64,000 bases of DNA from Antilocapra americana (GCA_007570785.1 ML661383.1:434240-498239); one strand, 5' to 3'; positions 1-11,120 are shown, counted from the stretch's first letter. Numbers and translations are program-made. The notes: generated from the letters alone by a model not told the origin.

Positions 1-745
1 TCATTATTTTCTCAGATGAAGTTTCTTCCACTTTCTTTCTTCTCTCCTTCTGTGATCCCTGTAATGAAAATAATGGCTCCACTCGATAATCCCAAAGTCC
101 CTGAAGCTATCCTTACTCTTTTTCATTCCTTGTTGCTGTTGTTGTTGTTCCTCTGATTGGATGACTTCTGCTCCTCTTGCCTTCAAATTTGCTGATCTGT
201 TTTTCTGCTTCATTTAGTTTGTTTATGAGCCCTTCTATTGAATATTTTAGTACAGTACTAAAATATTTAGTACAAATATTTTAATATTTGATTGGCCAAA
301 AAGTTCACTTGGCATTTTTGGTTACATTTTCATTTGGTTACGAAAATCTCAAACAAACTTTTTGGTCAACCCAATATTATATTTACATTGTGATTTTTCT
401 TTGGTATTTTCTTGTATTTCCTCTTTGTTGAAATTCTCACATTGTCCATCCATTTCTCTCAGCTTTAGTGAACGTCTTTCTGACAATTATTTTGAGTTCT
501 TTATTAGGTAAACCACTTACCTCTATTTCATTGAAGTCTTTTTCTAGGTTTTAATCTTACTCATTCACTTGAAATATTTCCTTCAGTTTCTTCATATTCC
601 TTAATTCCCTGCATTGGTTTCTATAGATTCAATAAAAAAGCCACCTCTCCTAGTCTTGAAAGAGTTACCTTGTGTAGGAGGTCACTTAGTATTGACCCAG
701 CTCTTGACTGTCTCTCTAACCTGATTGTCCAAGTACCCACCTTTG
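1..745 (-). mobile_element. Old L1 LINE fragment, ORF1-like region (reverse)
   Basis: Read on the minus strand this stretch resembles the coiled-coil-rich ORF1 part of old mammalian L1 elements: it is purine-rich with recurrent AAG/GAA/CAA codons and no long frame survives. With the 5'-UTR-like block at 990-2000 it forms one reverse L1, 5' end near 2000, split by a BovB tail (751-970) and a mariner MITE (289-376). A short (GTT)n tract at 130-151 gives a spurious glutamine run in the reverse frame. Family assignment is by resemblance only. Confidence 0.45.
289..376. mobile_element. Mariner-type MITE (ruminant MAR1/MADE1-like)
   Basis: A compact palindromic element of about 88 bp. The left end carries TTGGCCAAAAAGTT-like sequence (290-305) and the right end its near-complement (AACTTTTTGGTCAACCC, about 357-373), with a short AT-rich middle. 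This is the terminal inverted repeat signature of non-autonomous mariners common in ruminants. It sits inside the old reverse L1, so it inserted later. No transposase is present. Confidence 0.7.
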
Positions 746-750
746 TTTGT

Positions 751-970
751 AGTTCAGTTCAGTCACTCAGTCGTGTCCTACTCTTTGTGAACCCTGTGGA
801 TTGAAGCGTTTCAGGTTTCCTTGTCCGTCACCAACTCCCAGAGCTTGCTCAAACTCATGTTCATCAAGTTGGTGTTGCCATCCAACCATCTCATCCTCTG
901 TTGTTCCCTTTTCCTCCTGCCTTCAATCTTTCCCAGCATCAGGGTCTTTTACAATGAGTCATTTCTTCAT
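751..970 (-). mobile_element. BovB LINE 3' tail, 5'-truncated
   Basis: The minus strand holds the last about 220 bp of BovB, ending in the family's TGAACTGAACT terminal repeat, which reads AGTTCAGTTC at 751 on the plus strand. It splits an older reverse L1. No clear target-site duplication was found. Confidence 0.85.
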
Positions 971-989
971 ATCCAGTAGTAATTGAGGT

Positions 990-2000
990 ATGCCAAGACC
1001 TGCAGTGTCCCAGAGGTGCTTGTAATCAACACCCAGATGCAAGTTGATTAGAAGGTGAAACAGCAGATAGCAGCTTAGAAAGTATGTAATTAGGAACTGG
1101 CATGGGGAAACTTGGAATTGGGTGTTTGTGCCATCTGCATGGGCCTGGTTCATAGATAGGGAAGGATGTATCTGCACCCTTAATTCTTTGGTTGCTAGAG
1201 GCCTGAGGGACTTCAAATGGAAGCCATACTGACCATCACAGCAGCGTGATTCTAGTGCTCTCTCTCTCTCACTCTCTCTCTCGTGGCAGATGTATAAACT
1301 GGGGCACACATATATGTATCTGCTCCTACAAAGGAATATTGGTGATTCAGAGTGAGTTTAAGTGAGAAGACAGAGGTGTCTGCAATGTTTCCTAGTTTTT
1401 GATGAGGATTGCAGTCAGCCACTAGATGTGTGCTAAATTAGAACCTGGTCAGTACGCAGTGGCTTTTTAAGAAGGCGAGTAGGCCGCTTTCAGAGAAATA
1501 CTGAGAGATGAGTGTTTTGTTTTTTTCTCCTGATCTCTCTGTGCTGAGCCCTGAGGGGGACAGCCATGTGGAGTCCTCAAGACCAGTTAAGAACTATTTG
1601 TTACCTACTATGTAGCGGGTTTCCCTGATGCAAGTCCCATTGGATTTCAGAGTAAGGTGGTTTGGAGATCTCATCTCTAACATGAGAATCTTAAAAATTG
1701 GGGTGCTATATGTAGAGTCCAAACCCTTTACTCCTCTTGGACAAACTGCAAATTAAGAAGGAGTTCCTCAGGATTGCATGGTGCTGTGTCATAAGGTAGA
1801 GTGTATGGTGGATGTGTCACAAATTTTTCTATCCATGTCAGTATGAATGATGCATTTTTTCATTTACCTAATGAACAGAAATCACTCAGCTTGTTTCAGA
1901 TATCTTTCAGAGGGAACTGCTTCATGTGTAGCTATAGATTCAGTGTGTCACTGGGAAGAGGTAAGTTTCAAGAGGTTGCTGTGTTGCCATCTTGAACTGA
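990..2000 (-). mobile_element. Old L1 5' UTR-like block (reverse)
   Basis: GC-richer than its surroundings and resembling the antisense of L1M-type 5' UTR sequence, ending near 2000 in a CCATCTTGAACTGAAAC-like motif typical of an L1 5' border. Order and orientation fit the ORF1-like block at 1-745. A CT-rich run lies at 1257-1283. Open frames here (for example 959-1309 reverse) show no domain. Promoter activity is not expected in so decayed a copy. Confidence 0.45.
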
Positions 2001-2189
2001 AACTTTTGATTTATATATTTATTTAATTTTGCTACCTACTTTATGATAAGATGGTAAGAACCTTTCACTTCCAGCCAAGACAAAGTAACAAGATCACAAG
2101 TTGTCTTCTGACTGAAACATTTTTTGAAAAGACTACCTATGTGGGACACTGGTTTTCAAGATATTAAATTTTGGGATAAGGATAGTATT

Positions 2190-4690
2190 AGTTCAGTTCA
2201 GTCACTCAGTCATGTTCGACTCTTTGCGACCCCATGAATTGCAGCATGCCAGACCTCCCTGTCCATCACCAACTCCGGAATCTACCCAAAACCATGTCCA
2301 TTGAGTTGGTGATGCCATCCAACCATCTCATCCTCTGTCATCCCCTTCTCCTCCTGTCCCTAATCCTTCCCAGCCTCAGGCTTTTTTCCAATGAGTCAGC
2401 TCTTCACATGAGGTAGCAAAGTATTGGAGTTTCTGCTTAAACATCAGTCCCTCCAATGAACACCCAGGACTGATCTCCTTTAAGATGAACTGGTTGGATC
2501 TCCTTGCAGTCCAAGGGACTCTCAACCATCTTCTCCAACACCACAGTTCAAAAGCATCAATTCTTCGGCACTTAGCTTTCTTCACCATCCAAGTCTCACA
2601 TCCGTACATGACTACTGGAAATACCATAGGCTTGACTAGACGGACCTTTGTTGGCAAAGTAATGTCTCTGCTTTTCAATATGCTATCTAGGTTGGTCATA
2701 ACTTTCCTTCCAAGGAGTGTCTTTTAATTTCATGGCTGCAGTCACCATCTGCAGTGGTTTTGGAGCCCCCCCAAAAATAAAGTCTTACACTGTTTCCATT
2801 GTTTCCCCATCTATTTCCCATGAAGTGATGGGACCAGATGCCATGATCTTAGTTTTCTGAATGTTGAGCTTTAAGGCAACTTTTTCACTCTCCACTTTCA
2901 CTTTCATCAAGAGGTTATTTAATTCCTCTTCACTTCCTGCCATAAAGGTGGTGTCATCTGCATATCTGAGGTTATTGCTATTTCTCCCGGCGGTCTTGAT
3001 TCCGGCTTGGACTTCTTCCAGCCCAGCGTTTCTCATGATGTGTTCTGCATATAAGTTAAATAAGCAGGATGACAATAAACAGCCTTGACATACTCTTTTT
3101 CCTATTTGGAACCAGTCCGTTGTACCATGTCCAGTTCTAACTGTTGCTTCCTGACCTGCATACAGGTTTCTCAAGAGACAGGTCAGATGGTCTGATATTC
3201 CCATCTCTTTACCAATTTTCCACAGTTTGTTGTGGTCCACACAGTCAAAGGCTTTGACATAGTCAATAAAGCAGAAATAGATGTTTTTCTGGAACTAACT
3301 TGCTTTTTTGATCATCCAGTGGTTGTTGGCAATTAACTCTCTGTTTCCTCTGCCTTTTCTAAAACCACCTTGAACATCTGAAAGTTCTCGGTTCACGTAT
3401 TGCTGAAGCCTATCTTGGAGAATTTTGAGCATTACTATAGTAGCATGTGAGATGAGTGCAATTTTGCGGTAAAACTCTATTAGCCTTTGCCCTGCTTCAT
3501 TCTGTACTCCAAGGCCAAATTTGCCTATTCCAGGTGTTTCCTGACTTCCTACTTTTGCATTCCAGTCCCCTATAATGTGAAGGACATTTTTGGGGGGTGT
3601 TAGTTCTAAAAGGTCTTGTAGGTTTTCATGGAACCGTTCAACTTCAGCTTTTCAGCATTACTGGTTGGGGCATAGGCTTGGATTACCGTGATATTGAATG
3701 ATTTGCCTTGGAAATGAACAGAGATCATTCTGTCATTTTTGAGATTGCATCCAAGTACTGCATTTTGGACTCTTCTGTTGACCATGATGGCTACTTCACT
3801 TCTTCTAAGGTATTCCTGCCCACAGTAGATATAATGGTCATCTGAGTTAAATTCAACCATTCCAGTCCATCTTAGTTGCCTGATTCCTAGAATGTTGATG
3901 TTCACTCTTGCCATCTCTTGTTTGACTACTTCCAATGTTCCTTGATTTATGGACCTAACATTCTAGGTTCCTATGTGATATTGCTCTTTACAGCATCAAA
4001 CCTTGCTTCTATCACCACTCACATCCACAACTGGGTAGTGTTTTGCTTTGACTCCATCCCTTCATTCTTTCTGGAGTTATTTCTCCACTGATCTCCAGTA
4101 GCATACTGGGCACCTACAGTCCTGGGGAATTCATCTTTGAGTGTCCTATCTTTTTGCCTTTTCATACTGCTCATGGGGTTCTCAAGGCAAGAATACTGAA
4201 GTAGTTTGCCATTCCCTTCTCCTGTGGACCACACTCTGTCAGACCTCTCCACCATGACCTGACCATCTTGGGTGGACCCACACTTGGGCCCCACATCCCC
4301 AAGTCTTGTGCATGGCTTAGTTTCACTGAGTTAGAGAAGGCTGTGGTCCATGTGATCAGATTGGCTAGTTTTCTGTTTTTATGGTTTCAGTGTGTCTGCC
4401 CTCTGATGCCCTCTTGCAACACCTACCGTCTTACTTGGGTTTCTCTCACCTTGGACGTGGGGTATCTCTTCTTGGCTGCTCCAGCAAAGTACAGCCACTG
4501 CTCCTTACCTTGGATGAAGGGTATCTCCTCATGGCCCCCTCTTCTGACCTTGAACGTGGAGTAGCCCCTCTCGGCCCTCTTACGCCCGCGCAGCCACTGC
4601 TCCTTGGACAAGGGGTTGCTCCTCTCTGTCGCCGCCCCTGACCTGAGGCTGGGGTAACTCCTCTCGGCCTCTGCCTGCCCCTGACCTTGT
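2190..4690 (-). mobile_element. BovB LINE, both ends present, about 0.9 kb internal deletion
   Basis: The element runs on the minus strand from the family's GC-rich 5' repeats (about 4400-4690, recurrent GGTCAGGGGC-type units) to the terminal TGAACTGAACT (plus-strand AGTTCAGTTC at 2190). The order is 5' UTR, endonuclease region (about 3960-3480), a junction at 3470/3471, then reverse transcriptase and 3' end. Relative to the family layout, the stretch linking endonuclease to the start of RT is missing. At about 2.5 kb it is shorter than the usual about 3.2 kb. It is dead: frames are broken at several points and the essential linker is gone. Confidence 0.92.
2376..3960 (-). pseudogene. BovB ORF remnant: endonuclease part fused by deletion to reverse transcriptase
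   Basis: This is the ORF of an RTE-clade LINE, which in an intact copy encodes an apurinic-like endonuclease followed by reverse transcriptase. A 109-codon frame at 3606-3935 is the endonuclease end. A 151-codon frame at 2785-3240 is RT core and holds the catalytic YADD box at residues 93-96 (plus-strand 2953-2964). The conserved VRQG loop upstream reads VCQG, an Arg-to-Cys change that a CpG transition would give. A 107-codon frame at 2376-2699 is the C-terminal segment. The frames are not continuous and the middle of the protein is absent. Confidence 0.85.
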
Positions 4691-4719
4691 ACAGATAGGA
4701 ATGAAATGTGATAAGAGCT

Positions 4720-5990
4720 GCAGTTTTCTCAGTTTATTGCCTTAGGAGAATTTCCTTTGGTGCTTGGAGGCTGAAACTCCGCAGAACTTAGTTATTACAG
4801 AGTTGATGGTATGGACCCGGGCCTCCAGGAATTCTGATGTAGCAAATTTATCCAGAGCAGTGTTCCAATCTGGAGAGAGCAACACAAAGAGAAATCTCTG
4901 ATAGTGTGGAGAGGGTCCCTGTTAAGTCTTCCGCTGAGTACTCGTCAACTCATGCTGATGAGAAAACTACAGAAAACTCTGAAGAAGAGGGGGGAAACTA
5001 AAAGAAATAGAAAGGCTAATATCCGAATGTTACACCTGTTCATGTCCCTCTCCCTACATATCACAGTTAAAAACATAATTCATGGGGCATAAAGAATTAA
5101 TAGTTCATTCAGAATGTGTTGTCTCAGGTGTGAGGCACAGTTGTCACTAAATTAAATGCTTTTCTGATTCTTTCAAACAAAATTTGAAAGCAAGATCAGA
5201 AAACAGCAGAGAGCTATCATTAACTGAATCCCAGAACAAAGCTCAAGAATATGCATAGACAAAATATGGATAGAAAATATGCGTAGAGGGAAATATGGAG
5301 AGAAAATATAAAATATCCTACAAATTCATGACATGTTATAACCAATCAAAATATGCAAAAGAGTATAAAATATGATCCATTAGGAAGAGAGTATTTAATC
5401 AGTAGAAACTGACTCAAAAACAATACACATGATGGTGAAAAATAGCCTTCAGTTAATTAATAAAATTGTATTCCATATGTTCAGAAAGCTATAAGAAAGT
5501 ACATGCATGTTAAATATAGACATAAGAAGAAAAGAATCACATAAATTTCTAGAGATGAAAACTAGACCAGTGTCTGTAATAAGAGATTGTGAGGGCAGTA
5601 GAAAGGAATAGAAAGGCAGAAGAAAATATTAATGAGCTTAAAGATACAGCAATAGAAAATGAGTAAAATTAAATACAAATGGGGGGAAATGACTAAAAAG
5701 AGAACCAACAGAGCATCAGTGAACTGTAAGACAACTTCACATACCCTAACACACTTACAATATGGACCCCAAAGAGGGACATGACAGAAAATATTTGAAG
5801 AATTATGGTCTTTTCCAAAATTCCATATGGAATTTTTCCAAAATTGACAAATACTATATGCCCACAGTTCTAAGAAGCTCAAATAGTGCCAAGTGATAGT
5901 GCATGAAACATGAAGGCAACTAAACCAAGATATGCTGTAATAAAAATGCATAACACCAGAGAAAAAGAGCAACAGGATGAAATGAATTTT
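4720..5990 (+). mobile_element. Old L1/HAL1-like 5' part and ORF1 remnant
   Basis: The forward strand resembles an old L1 or HAL1: a 5' UTR-like block (4720-5090), then purine-rich ORF1-like sequence. A stretch at 5530-5700 matches the L1 coiled-coil to RRM region (the 'CTAGAGATGAAAA' signature near 5552). A stretch at about 5710-5990 resembles the CTD, including 'GAGCATCAGTGAACTGTAAGACAACTTCA'-type order near 5709-5738. Stops occur in every frame. The 171-codon reverse frame at 5562-6077 is only its antisense shadow. HAL1 and L1M cannot be separated by eye. Confidence 0.5.
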
Positions 5991-6844
5991 TTGACAACTT
6001 TTTATATTTTTAGCTTTTATAATGAGATACTTATGAAAAGAATTATCCTTTACATGTGATTTAAGTATAAAAGACAACTCACATTACTCCATGACTATAT
6101 ATCTCTCTTTTCTGAGCACTATTCAGATGTTCAGAACTAATTAACACTCCCCTTTCACTGAAGGGCATAGTAAAATAAGCTGTAATTTAGCATGAGTATC
6201 AAGTGTCTGCTCACTGTGGGAGATCATTGTTTGAGAGACATTTAATGATACTGACCCTGACTAAGTCTTGATGTACTAGCTAGTTGTACTTTTGTTAATG
6301 TGCATAAAATCACCAAGCTGCCAGTTGTAATGGGAAATGTGGGAAGCTGAAGGATGGGTATATCTACAAATTGTGTGTACAGAATAGGCAGAACCATTGT
6401 GCCTGAAGAAAACATAGCTAGGAATGAAAACATTTACTGCAATTTTTTCCGAGAAAGGTTTGATAAACATATAACTTGTTCATTATATTTCTGGCCTTTA
6501 TTATCCATATCGTAAGGTATATAGTGATATCCATAACCAAATGAAAACCATAAGGCAAAGATTTACTGAAAAAGCATCAGCATTTCCTTCATATTTAGTA
6601 CTTAATATAAGGAGACTGGACCTGAAAATGATGACTAAAGCTATAGGAAATCTTAATAAATCATTCTTTGATACATGATTTTACATTTAGATCAAGTGTA
6701 TATTCTAAATTAATTTCACTAATTTTTAATCTCAAGAAACCTTTGCAGTACACAAAAAATAAAGCTAAACATGTCTTGGCTCTAATGGTACAATAACAAT
6801 GAAATAAGTTAAATGATATTAAATTACTGTCATCAATAACATAC
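5991..6844. other. No recognised feature (single-copy-like)
   Basis: AT-rich sequence with no repeat I can name. Short reverse frames at 6242-6470 and 6661-6978 lack domains, and the second runs into BovB antisense. Nothing supports a gene. Confidence 0.5.
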
Positions 6845-7041
6845 CCATCTGAATGCAGAGTTCCAAAGAATAGCAAAGAGAGGTAAGAAAGTCTCTTAAG
6901 AGAACAATGCAAAGAAATAGAGGAAAACAATAGAATGGGAAAGACTAAAAATCTCTTCAGGAAAATTAGCAATACCAAGGGAATATCCCATGCAAAGGAG
7001 AGAAATAGTATGGACCTAACAAAAGCAGAAGATATTTAGAA

Positions 7042-8068
7042 GTGGGGGCAAGAATACACAGAAGAACTATACAAAAAGGTCTTAATAACCTACCTAAACA
7101 CGATGGTATGATCACTCACCTAGAGCCAGACATCCTGGAGTGTGGAGTCAAGTGGACCTTAGAAAGCATCACTGTGAACAAAGGTAGTGTAGGGGATGGA
7201 ATTCCAGCTGAGCTGGAATTTTTAAATTCTAAATTTAAATTTTTAAATTCTAAAAAATTTTTAAATTCTAAAAAAATGATGATGTTCAAGTGGTGCACTA
7301 AATATGCCAGCAAATTGGAAAAATTCAGAAGTGGCCACAGGACTGGAAAAGGTCAGTTTTCATCCGAATCCCAAAGAAGGGCAATGCCAAAGAATGTTCA
7401 AACTACCATACAATAGCACTCACTTCACACGCTCGCAAAGTAATGCTCAAAATGTTTCAAGCTTGCCTTCATCAGCTTGTGAACCAAAATGGAACTTCCA
7501 GATATATACATGCTGGATTTAGGAAAAGCAGAGAGACCAGAGATCAAATTGCTAACATCTGCTGGATCATAGAAAAAGCAAGGGCATTCCAGAAAAATCT
7601 TTACTTCTGCTTTATTGATTACGCTAATGCCTTTGACAGTTTGGATTACAACAAACTGGAAAATTCATTAAGAGATGGGAATACCAGACCACCTTAACTG
7701 CCTCCGGAGAAACCTGTATACAGGTCAAGATGCAGCATTTAGAACCGGACATGAAACAACGAACTGGTTCAAAAATTGGGAAGGGTGTATGTCAAGACTG
7801 TATATTGTCATCCTGCCTATTTAACTTATTTGCAGAGTACATCATACAAAATGCCGGGCTGGATGAAGCTCAAGCTGGAATCAAAATTACCAAAAGAAAT
7901 TCCAGTAACCTCAGATATGCAGATGATACCATCCTAACAGTGGAAAGCAAAGAGGAACTAAAGAGCCTTTTGATGAAGCTGAAAGAGGAGAGTGAAAAAG
8001 GTTTCTTAAATTCAACATTCAGAAGACGAAGATCATGGCATCTGGTCCCATCACTTCATGGCAAATAG
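7042..8068 (+). pseudogene. BovB reverse transcriptase remnant
   Basis: Broken forward frames at 7042-7416, 7443-7697 and 7730-8068 together cover the linker and RT palm. The 7443-7697 frame carries the FIDYANAFD-type motif A region. The 7730-8068 frame carries the YADD catalytic box in the context LRYADDT. Frameshifts separate all three and a 17-bp triplication disrupts the first. There is no intact product. Confidence 0.85.
7217..7272 (+). repeat. Three copies of a 17-bp AT-rich unit inside BovB
   Basis: AATTTTTAAATTCTAAA occurs exactly at 7217-7233, 7238-7254 and 7256-7272, where BovB normally has a single 'TTTCAAATCCTGAAAGATGATG'-like stretch. The copies encode a repeated FLNSK peptide in the decayed frame. 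Replication slippage after insertion is the simplest origin. Confidence 0.9.
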
Positions 8069-8851
8069 ATGGGGAAAAAATGGAAACAGTTTTTTCTGTA
8101 AAATGACACTTTTTTTTTTTAAAGACAGACTATTTTCTTGGGCTCTGCAGTCACTGCAGATAGTGACTGCAGCCATGAAATTAAGATGCTTTCTTCTTGA
8201 ATGAAAAGTTATGACAAACCTGGACAGCAAGCAGAGACATAACTTTGGTGACAAAGGTCTGTATAGTCAAAGCTATGGTTTTTCCAGTAGTCATGTATGG
8301 ATATGAGAGTTGGACCACAAAGAAGGCTGAGCATCAAGAATTTAATCTTTAGAACTGTAGTGCTGGAGAAGCCTCTTGAGAGTCCCTTGGACAGCAAGAA
8401 GATAAAACCAATGAATCCTAAAGAAAATCAACCATAAATAGTCATTGGAAAGAATTTTGGTTCGCCTGATGTGAAGAGCTGACTCAGTGAAAAGACCCTG
8501 ATGCTAGGAAACTGAGGGCAGGAAGGAAAGGGGGCAGCAAGGATGAGAGGACTGGATGACATCATTGACTCAATGCACATCAGTTTGAGTGAACTCCAGG
8601 AGATAGTGAGGAACCGCAAAGCCCGGGGTGCTGCTGTCCATGGGGTCACAAAGGGTCAGACACAACTGAGCAACTAATTAACAACAACATTGCCATCAAG
8701 TGCTTTACATGGTTAATTATCAGAAATGTCTAATACATTTATCCATTTCATAGACTCAAAGCTTTTGCAAATTTCTTCTGTTGATTGTAAAATATCTGGC
8801 GTTACTATGAGTGCTCTGCTGAATTCAATTAGTGTGTGTGCGTGAGTGTTT

Positions 8852-9062
8852 GTGCTCAGTTATGTCTGACTCTTTGTGACCCTCCATGGACTGTAGCCTG
8901 CCAGGCTCCTCTCACCATGATATTTTCCAGGCAAGAATACTGGAGTTGGTTGTCACTTTCTTCTCCAAAGGATCTTCCCAACCCAAGGAATGAACCTGTG
9001 TCTCTTGCATCTCCTGAATTGGCAGGCAGATTCTTTACCACTAGTGCCACCTGGAAAGCCCT
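8852..9062 (-). mobile_element. Bov-tA SINE (reverse)
   Basis: The plus strand reads from the BovA 3' part (GTGCTCAGTTATGTCTGACTC) through CAGGCAAGAATACTGGAG to the tRNA-derived head (ATTCTTTACCACTAGTGCCAC) at about 9030-9056. All modules are present, with point decay. Confidence 0.92.
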
Positions 9063-9138
9063 TGGTTAGCATATTGAAGCTAAAATTTAAAAATCATGAT
9101 GTACATGCATACAGTGGTAGATTATAGTATTGAGTTTG

Positions 9139-9350
9139 GGGGCTTCCCTGGTGGCTCAGATGGTAAAGAATCTGCCTGCAATGCAGGAGACTGGGGTTCG
9201 AAGCTTGGGTTGGGAAAATCCTCTAGAGAAAGGAATGGCAACCCATTCCAGTATTCTTGCCTGGAAAATTCCATGGACAGAGGAGCCTGGTGGGTCACAG
9301 TCCATGGATTTGCAGAGTTGGAGACCACTGAGCAATTAACACTTCCACTT
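9139..9350 (+). mobile_element. Bov-tA SINE
   Basis: The tRNA-core head (GGCTTCCCTGGTGGCTCAGA, 9141) with a degenerate B-box (GGGTTCGAAGC, about 9193) is followed by the BovA part ending near AGCAATTAACAC. It lies opposite in orientation to the SINE at 8852-9062. Confidence 0.93.
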
Positions 9351-9366
9351 TGAAAACATATTCTTT

Positions 9367-9500
9367 GGGCTTCCCTCATGGCTCAGCTGATAAATAAATC
9401 TGCCTGCAATGCATAAAACCTGGGTTTGATCCCTGGATTGGGAAGATTACCTGGAGAAGGAACAGGTGCCTGCTCCAGTATTCTGACTGGAGAAATATAT
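9367..9500 (+). mobile_element. Bov-tA SINE, 3'-truncated
   Basis: The tRNA head and first BovA portion are present (GGGCTTCCCTCATGGCTCAG, then CTCCAGTATTCTGACTGGAG). The rest of BovA is missing. It lies 17 bp downstream of the previous SINE. Confidence 0.85.
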
Positions 9501-10080
9501 GGTAAATGTGTATTTGCCATAGGTTTAAATCATAACTTTATTCATAACCTTGGATATTATATGATATAAAATATTTTCTCAAATTTTACAGACATAAATT
9601 ATATAATATACATGATACATTATGTATATGACATGTAAATATTGATAAATATTAAACAGAGTGCTGAATTTACAAAAAAATAGTTTAGGTTAAACTAAAA
9701 TGTGAAAGAAGGTATTTTCTGCCTGCCTCATAACTAATGAGAAATCCAAAGTTTGAACCTTTGTGAAGCTACTTAGCAACTGAACTTGTATTCTCAATAG
9801 TTTATATCACTGAGACTCCAAATATTGAATCAGTCATCAACAAATATTGGTAGTATTTAATTAAGAATCTTAGAGCTAAAACTTCTGATTTGGAAACTGT
9901 GTAATAAATTGAAATTTTTGCAAATTGTGCTTGCAAACATGAAGGCATAGATACATGTCTTAATACAAATAAACTGCCAGATACTGCAGGAGAGACAGAC
10001 TTTGAATAACTAGTCCAGGCAAGTTATTATATTAATACAATCAAAAAGCAGTGTTCGTCTGATATCTTGATCTTGTACTT
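9501..10080. other. No recognised feature
   Basis: AT-rich DNA with no named repeat and no coding signal. Confidence 0.5.
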
Positions 10081-10170
10081 CTCAGACTCTGGAATTGTGA
10101 AAATAAATCTCTGTTGTTTAAGCCACCCAATTTATGGTGTTCTGTTATAGCAGCCCAAGCTAACAAAGAG
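10081..10170 (+). mobile_element. MaLR (MLT1-type) LTR 3' end fragment
   Basis: The order 'GAATTGTGAAAATAAATCTCTGTTGTTTAAGCCACC' (about 10093-10128), then TTATGGTGTTCTGTTATAGCAGCCC, is the well-known 3' portion of MaLR LTRs, including the AATAAA signal at 10102-10107. It is an ancient, non-autonomous ERVL-related relic with no internal region nearby. Confidence 0.7.
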
Positions 10171-10475
10171 CTGATGAAATAATTAGAAGGACCTAATTAC
10201 AGTATACCTATTATTGCTGTTTATCTTCCCACAGAAAAAAACTAAAGGTATAAATTTTCAGCCTGTTAAGGTTTGTTTCACTGGTAAGACAAGTTATTTT
10301 TAATGCAGCTATGATTTAAATTTGTAAACTTTCATTTTGCATTCTCAGGCCTTTTAGCATCTAAGGAATGTCCCTCAAAGCCTTGGCCTCTTTAGCATTA
10401 GAACATCTCTAATGTTAAGATTATGAAAGATACAAGACTCAGAATAAAAAGGAAAGAAGAGAGAAGCCATTTTAT

Positions 10476-10488
10476 TATCACATGTGGT
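10476..10488 (+). repeat. Target-site duplication, left copy
   Basis: TATCACATGTGGT, identical to 11108-11120, abuts the 3' end of the BovB insert on its left. Confidence 0.85.
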
Positions 10489-11107
10489 TCACTTCAGTTC
10501 AGTTCAGTTCAGTTGCTCAGTTGTGTCCGACTCTTTGCGATCCCATGAACCTCAGCATGCCAGGCTTCTCTGTCCATCACCAACTCCCGAAATTCACCCA
10601 AACCCATGTCCATTGAGTCAGTGATGCCATCCAACCATCTCATCCTGTGTCGTCCCCTTCTCCTCCTGCCCTCCATCTTTACCAGCATCAAGGTGTTTTC
10701 AAATGAATCAGCTCTTCGCATCAGGTGGGCAAAGTATTGGAGTTTCAGCTTCAGCATCAGTCCTTACAATGAATATTCAGGACTGACTTCCTTTAGGATG
10801 GACTGGTTGGATCTCCTTGCAGTCCAAGGGACTCTCAAGAGTCTTCTCCAACACCACAGTTCAAAAGCATCAGTTCTTTTGCGCTCAGCTTTCTTTATAG
10901 TCCAACTCTCACATCCATACATGACCACTGGAAAAACCATAGCCTTGACTAGACAGACCTTTATTGACAAAATAATGTCTCTGCTTTTCAATATGCTGTC
11001 TAGGTTGGTCATAACTTTCCTTCCAAGGAGTAAGCGTCTTTTAATTTCATGGCTGCAATCACCATCAGCATTTTTTTCGGAGCCCAGAAAAATAAAGTCA
11101 GCCACTG
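10489..11107 (-). mobile_element. BovB LINE, 5'-truncated, with perfect TSD
   Basis: About 0.62 kb of reverse BovB ending in a multi-copy AGTTC terminal repeat at 10496-10516. Reverse frames at 10509-10757 and 10764-11105 encode the C-terminal part of the RT protein downstream of YADD. They are separated by one frame break. Bracketing by identical 13-bp repeats shows one complete 5'-truncated insertion event. Confidence 0.93.
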
Positions 11108-11120
11108 TATCACATGTGGT
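11108..11120 (+). repeat. Target-site duplication, right copy
   Basis: TATCACATGTGGT repeats the left flank at 10476-10488. Confidence 0.85.

Larger units (their letters stand above)
6845..8680 (+). mobile_element. BovB LINE, 5'-truncated, decayed
   Basis: The forward BovB starts within the ORF linker (AATGCAGAGTTCC at about 6852) and runs to the 3' end (CAGACACAACTGAGCAACT near 8657-8675). The terminal TGAACT repeat has degenerated. It contains an AT-rich local triplication at 7217-7272 and a T-run insertion near 8110-8120. Divergence is higher than in the BovB copy at 10489, so it is probably older. Confidence 0.9.

Noticed and set aside
4..213. Reverse frame with a glutamine run
   Set aside because: The run comes from a short (GTT)n tract in old L1-like DNA. 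There is no gene context.
2190..4690. TSD for the long reverse BovB
   Set aside because: Flanks (GGATAGTATT and ACAGATAGGAA) share only short, gapped similarity, which is not convincing.
5562..6077. 171-codon reverse open frame, hydrophobic and Cys-rich
   Set aside because: It is the antisense of an old L1 ORF1-like region. The composition reflects A-rich sense DNA read backwards, with no domain.
9139..9350. tRNA-like A/B box sequences suggesting tRNA genes
   Set aside because: They belong to Bov-tA SINE heads. No cloverleaf with intact acceptor and anticodon stems is present.
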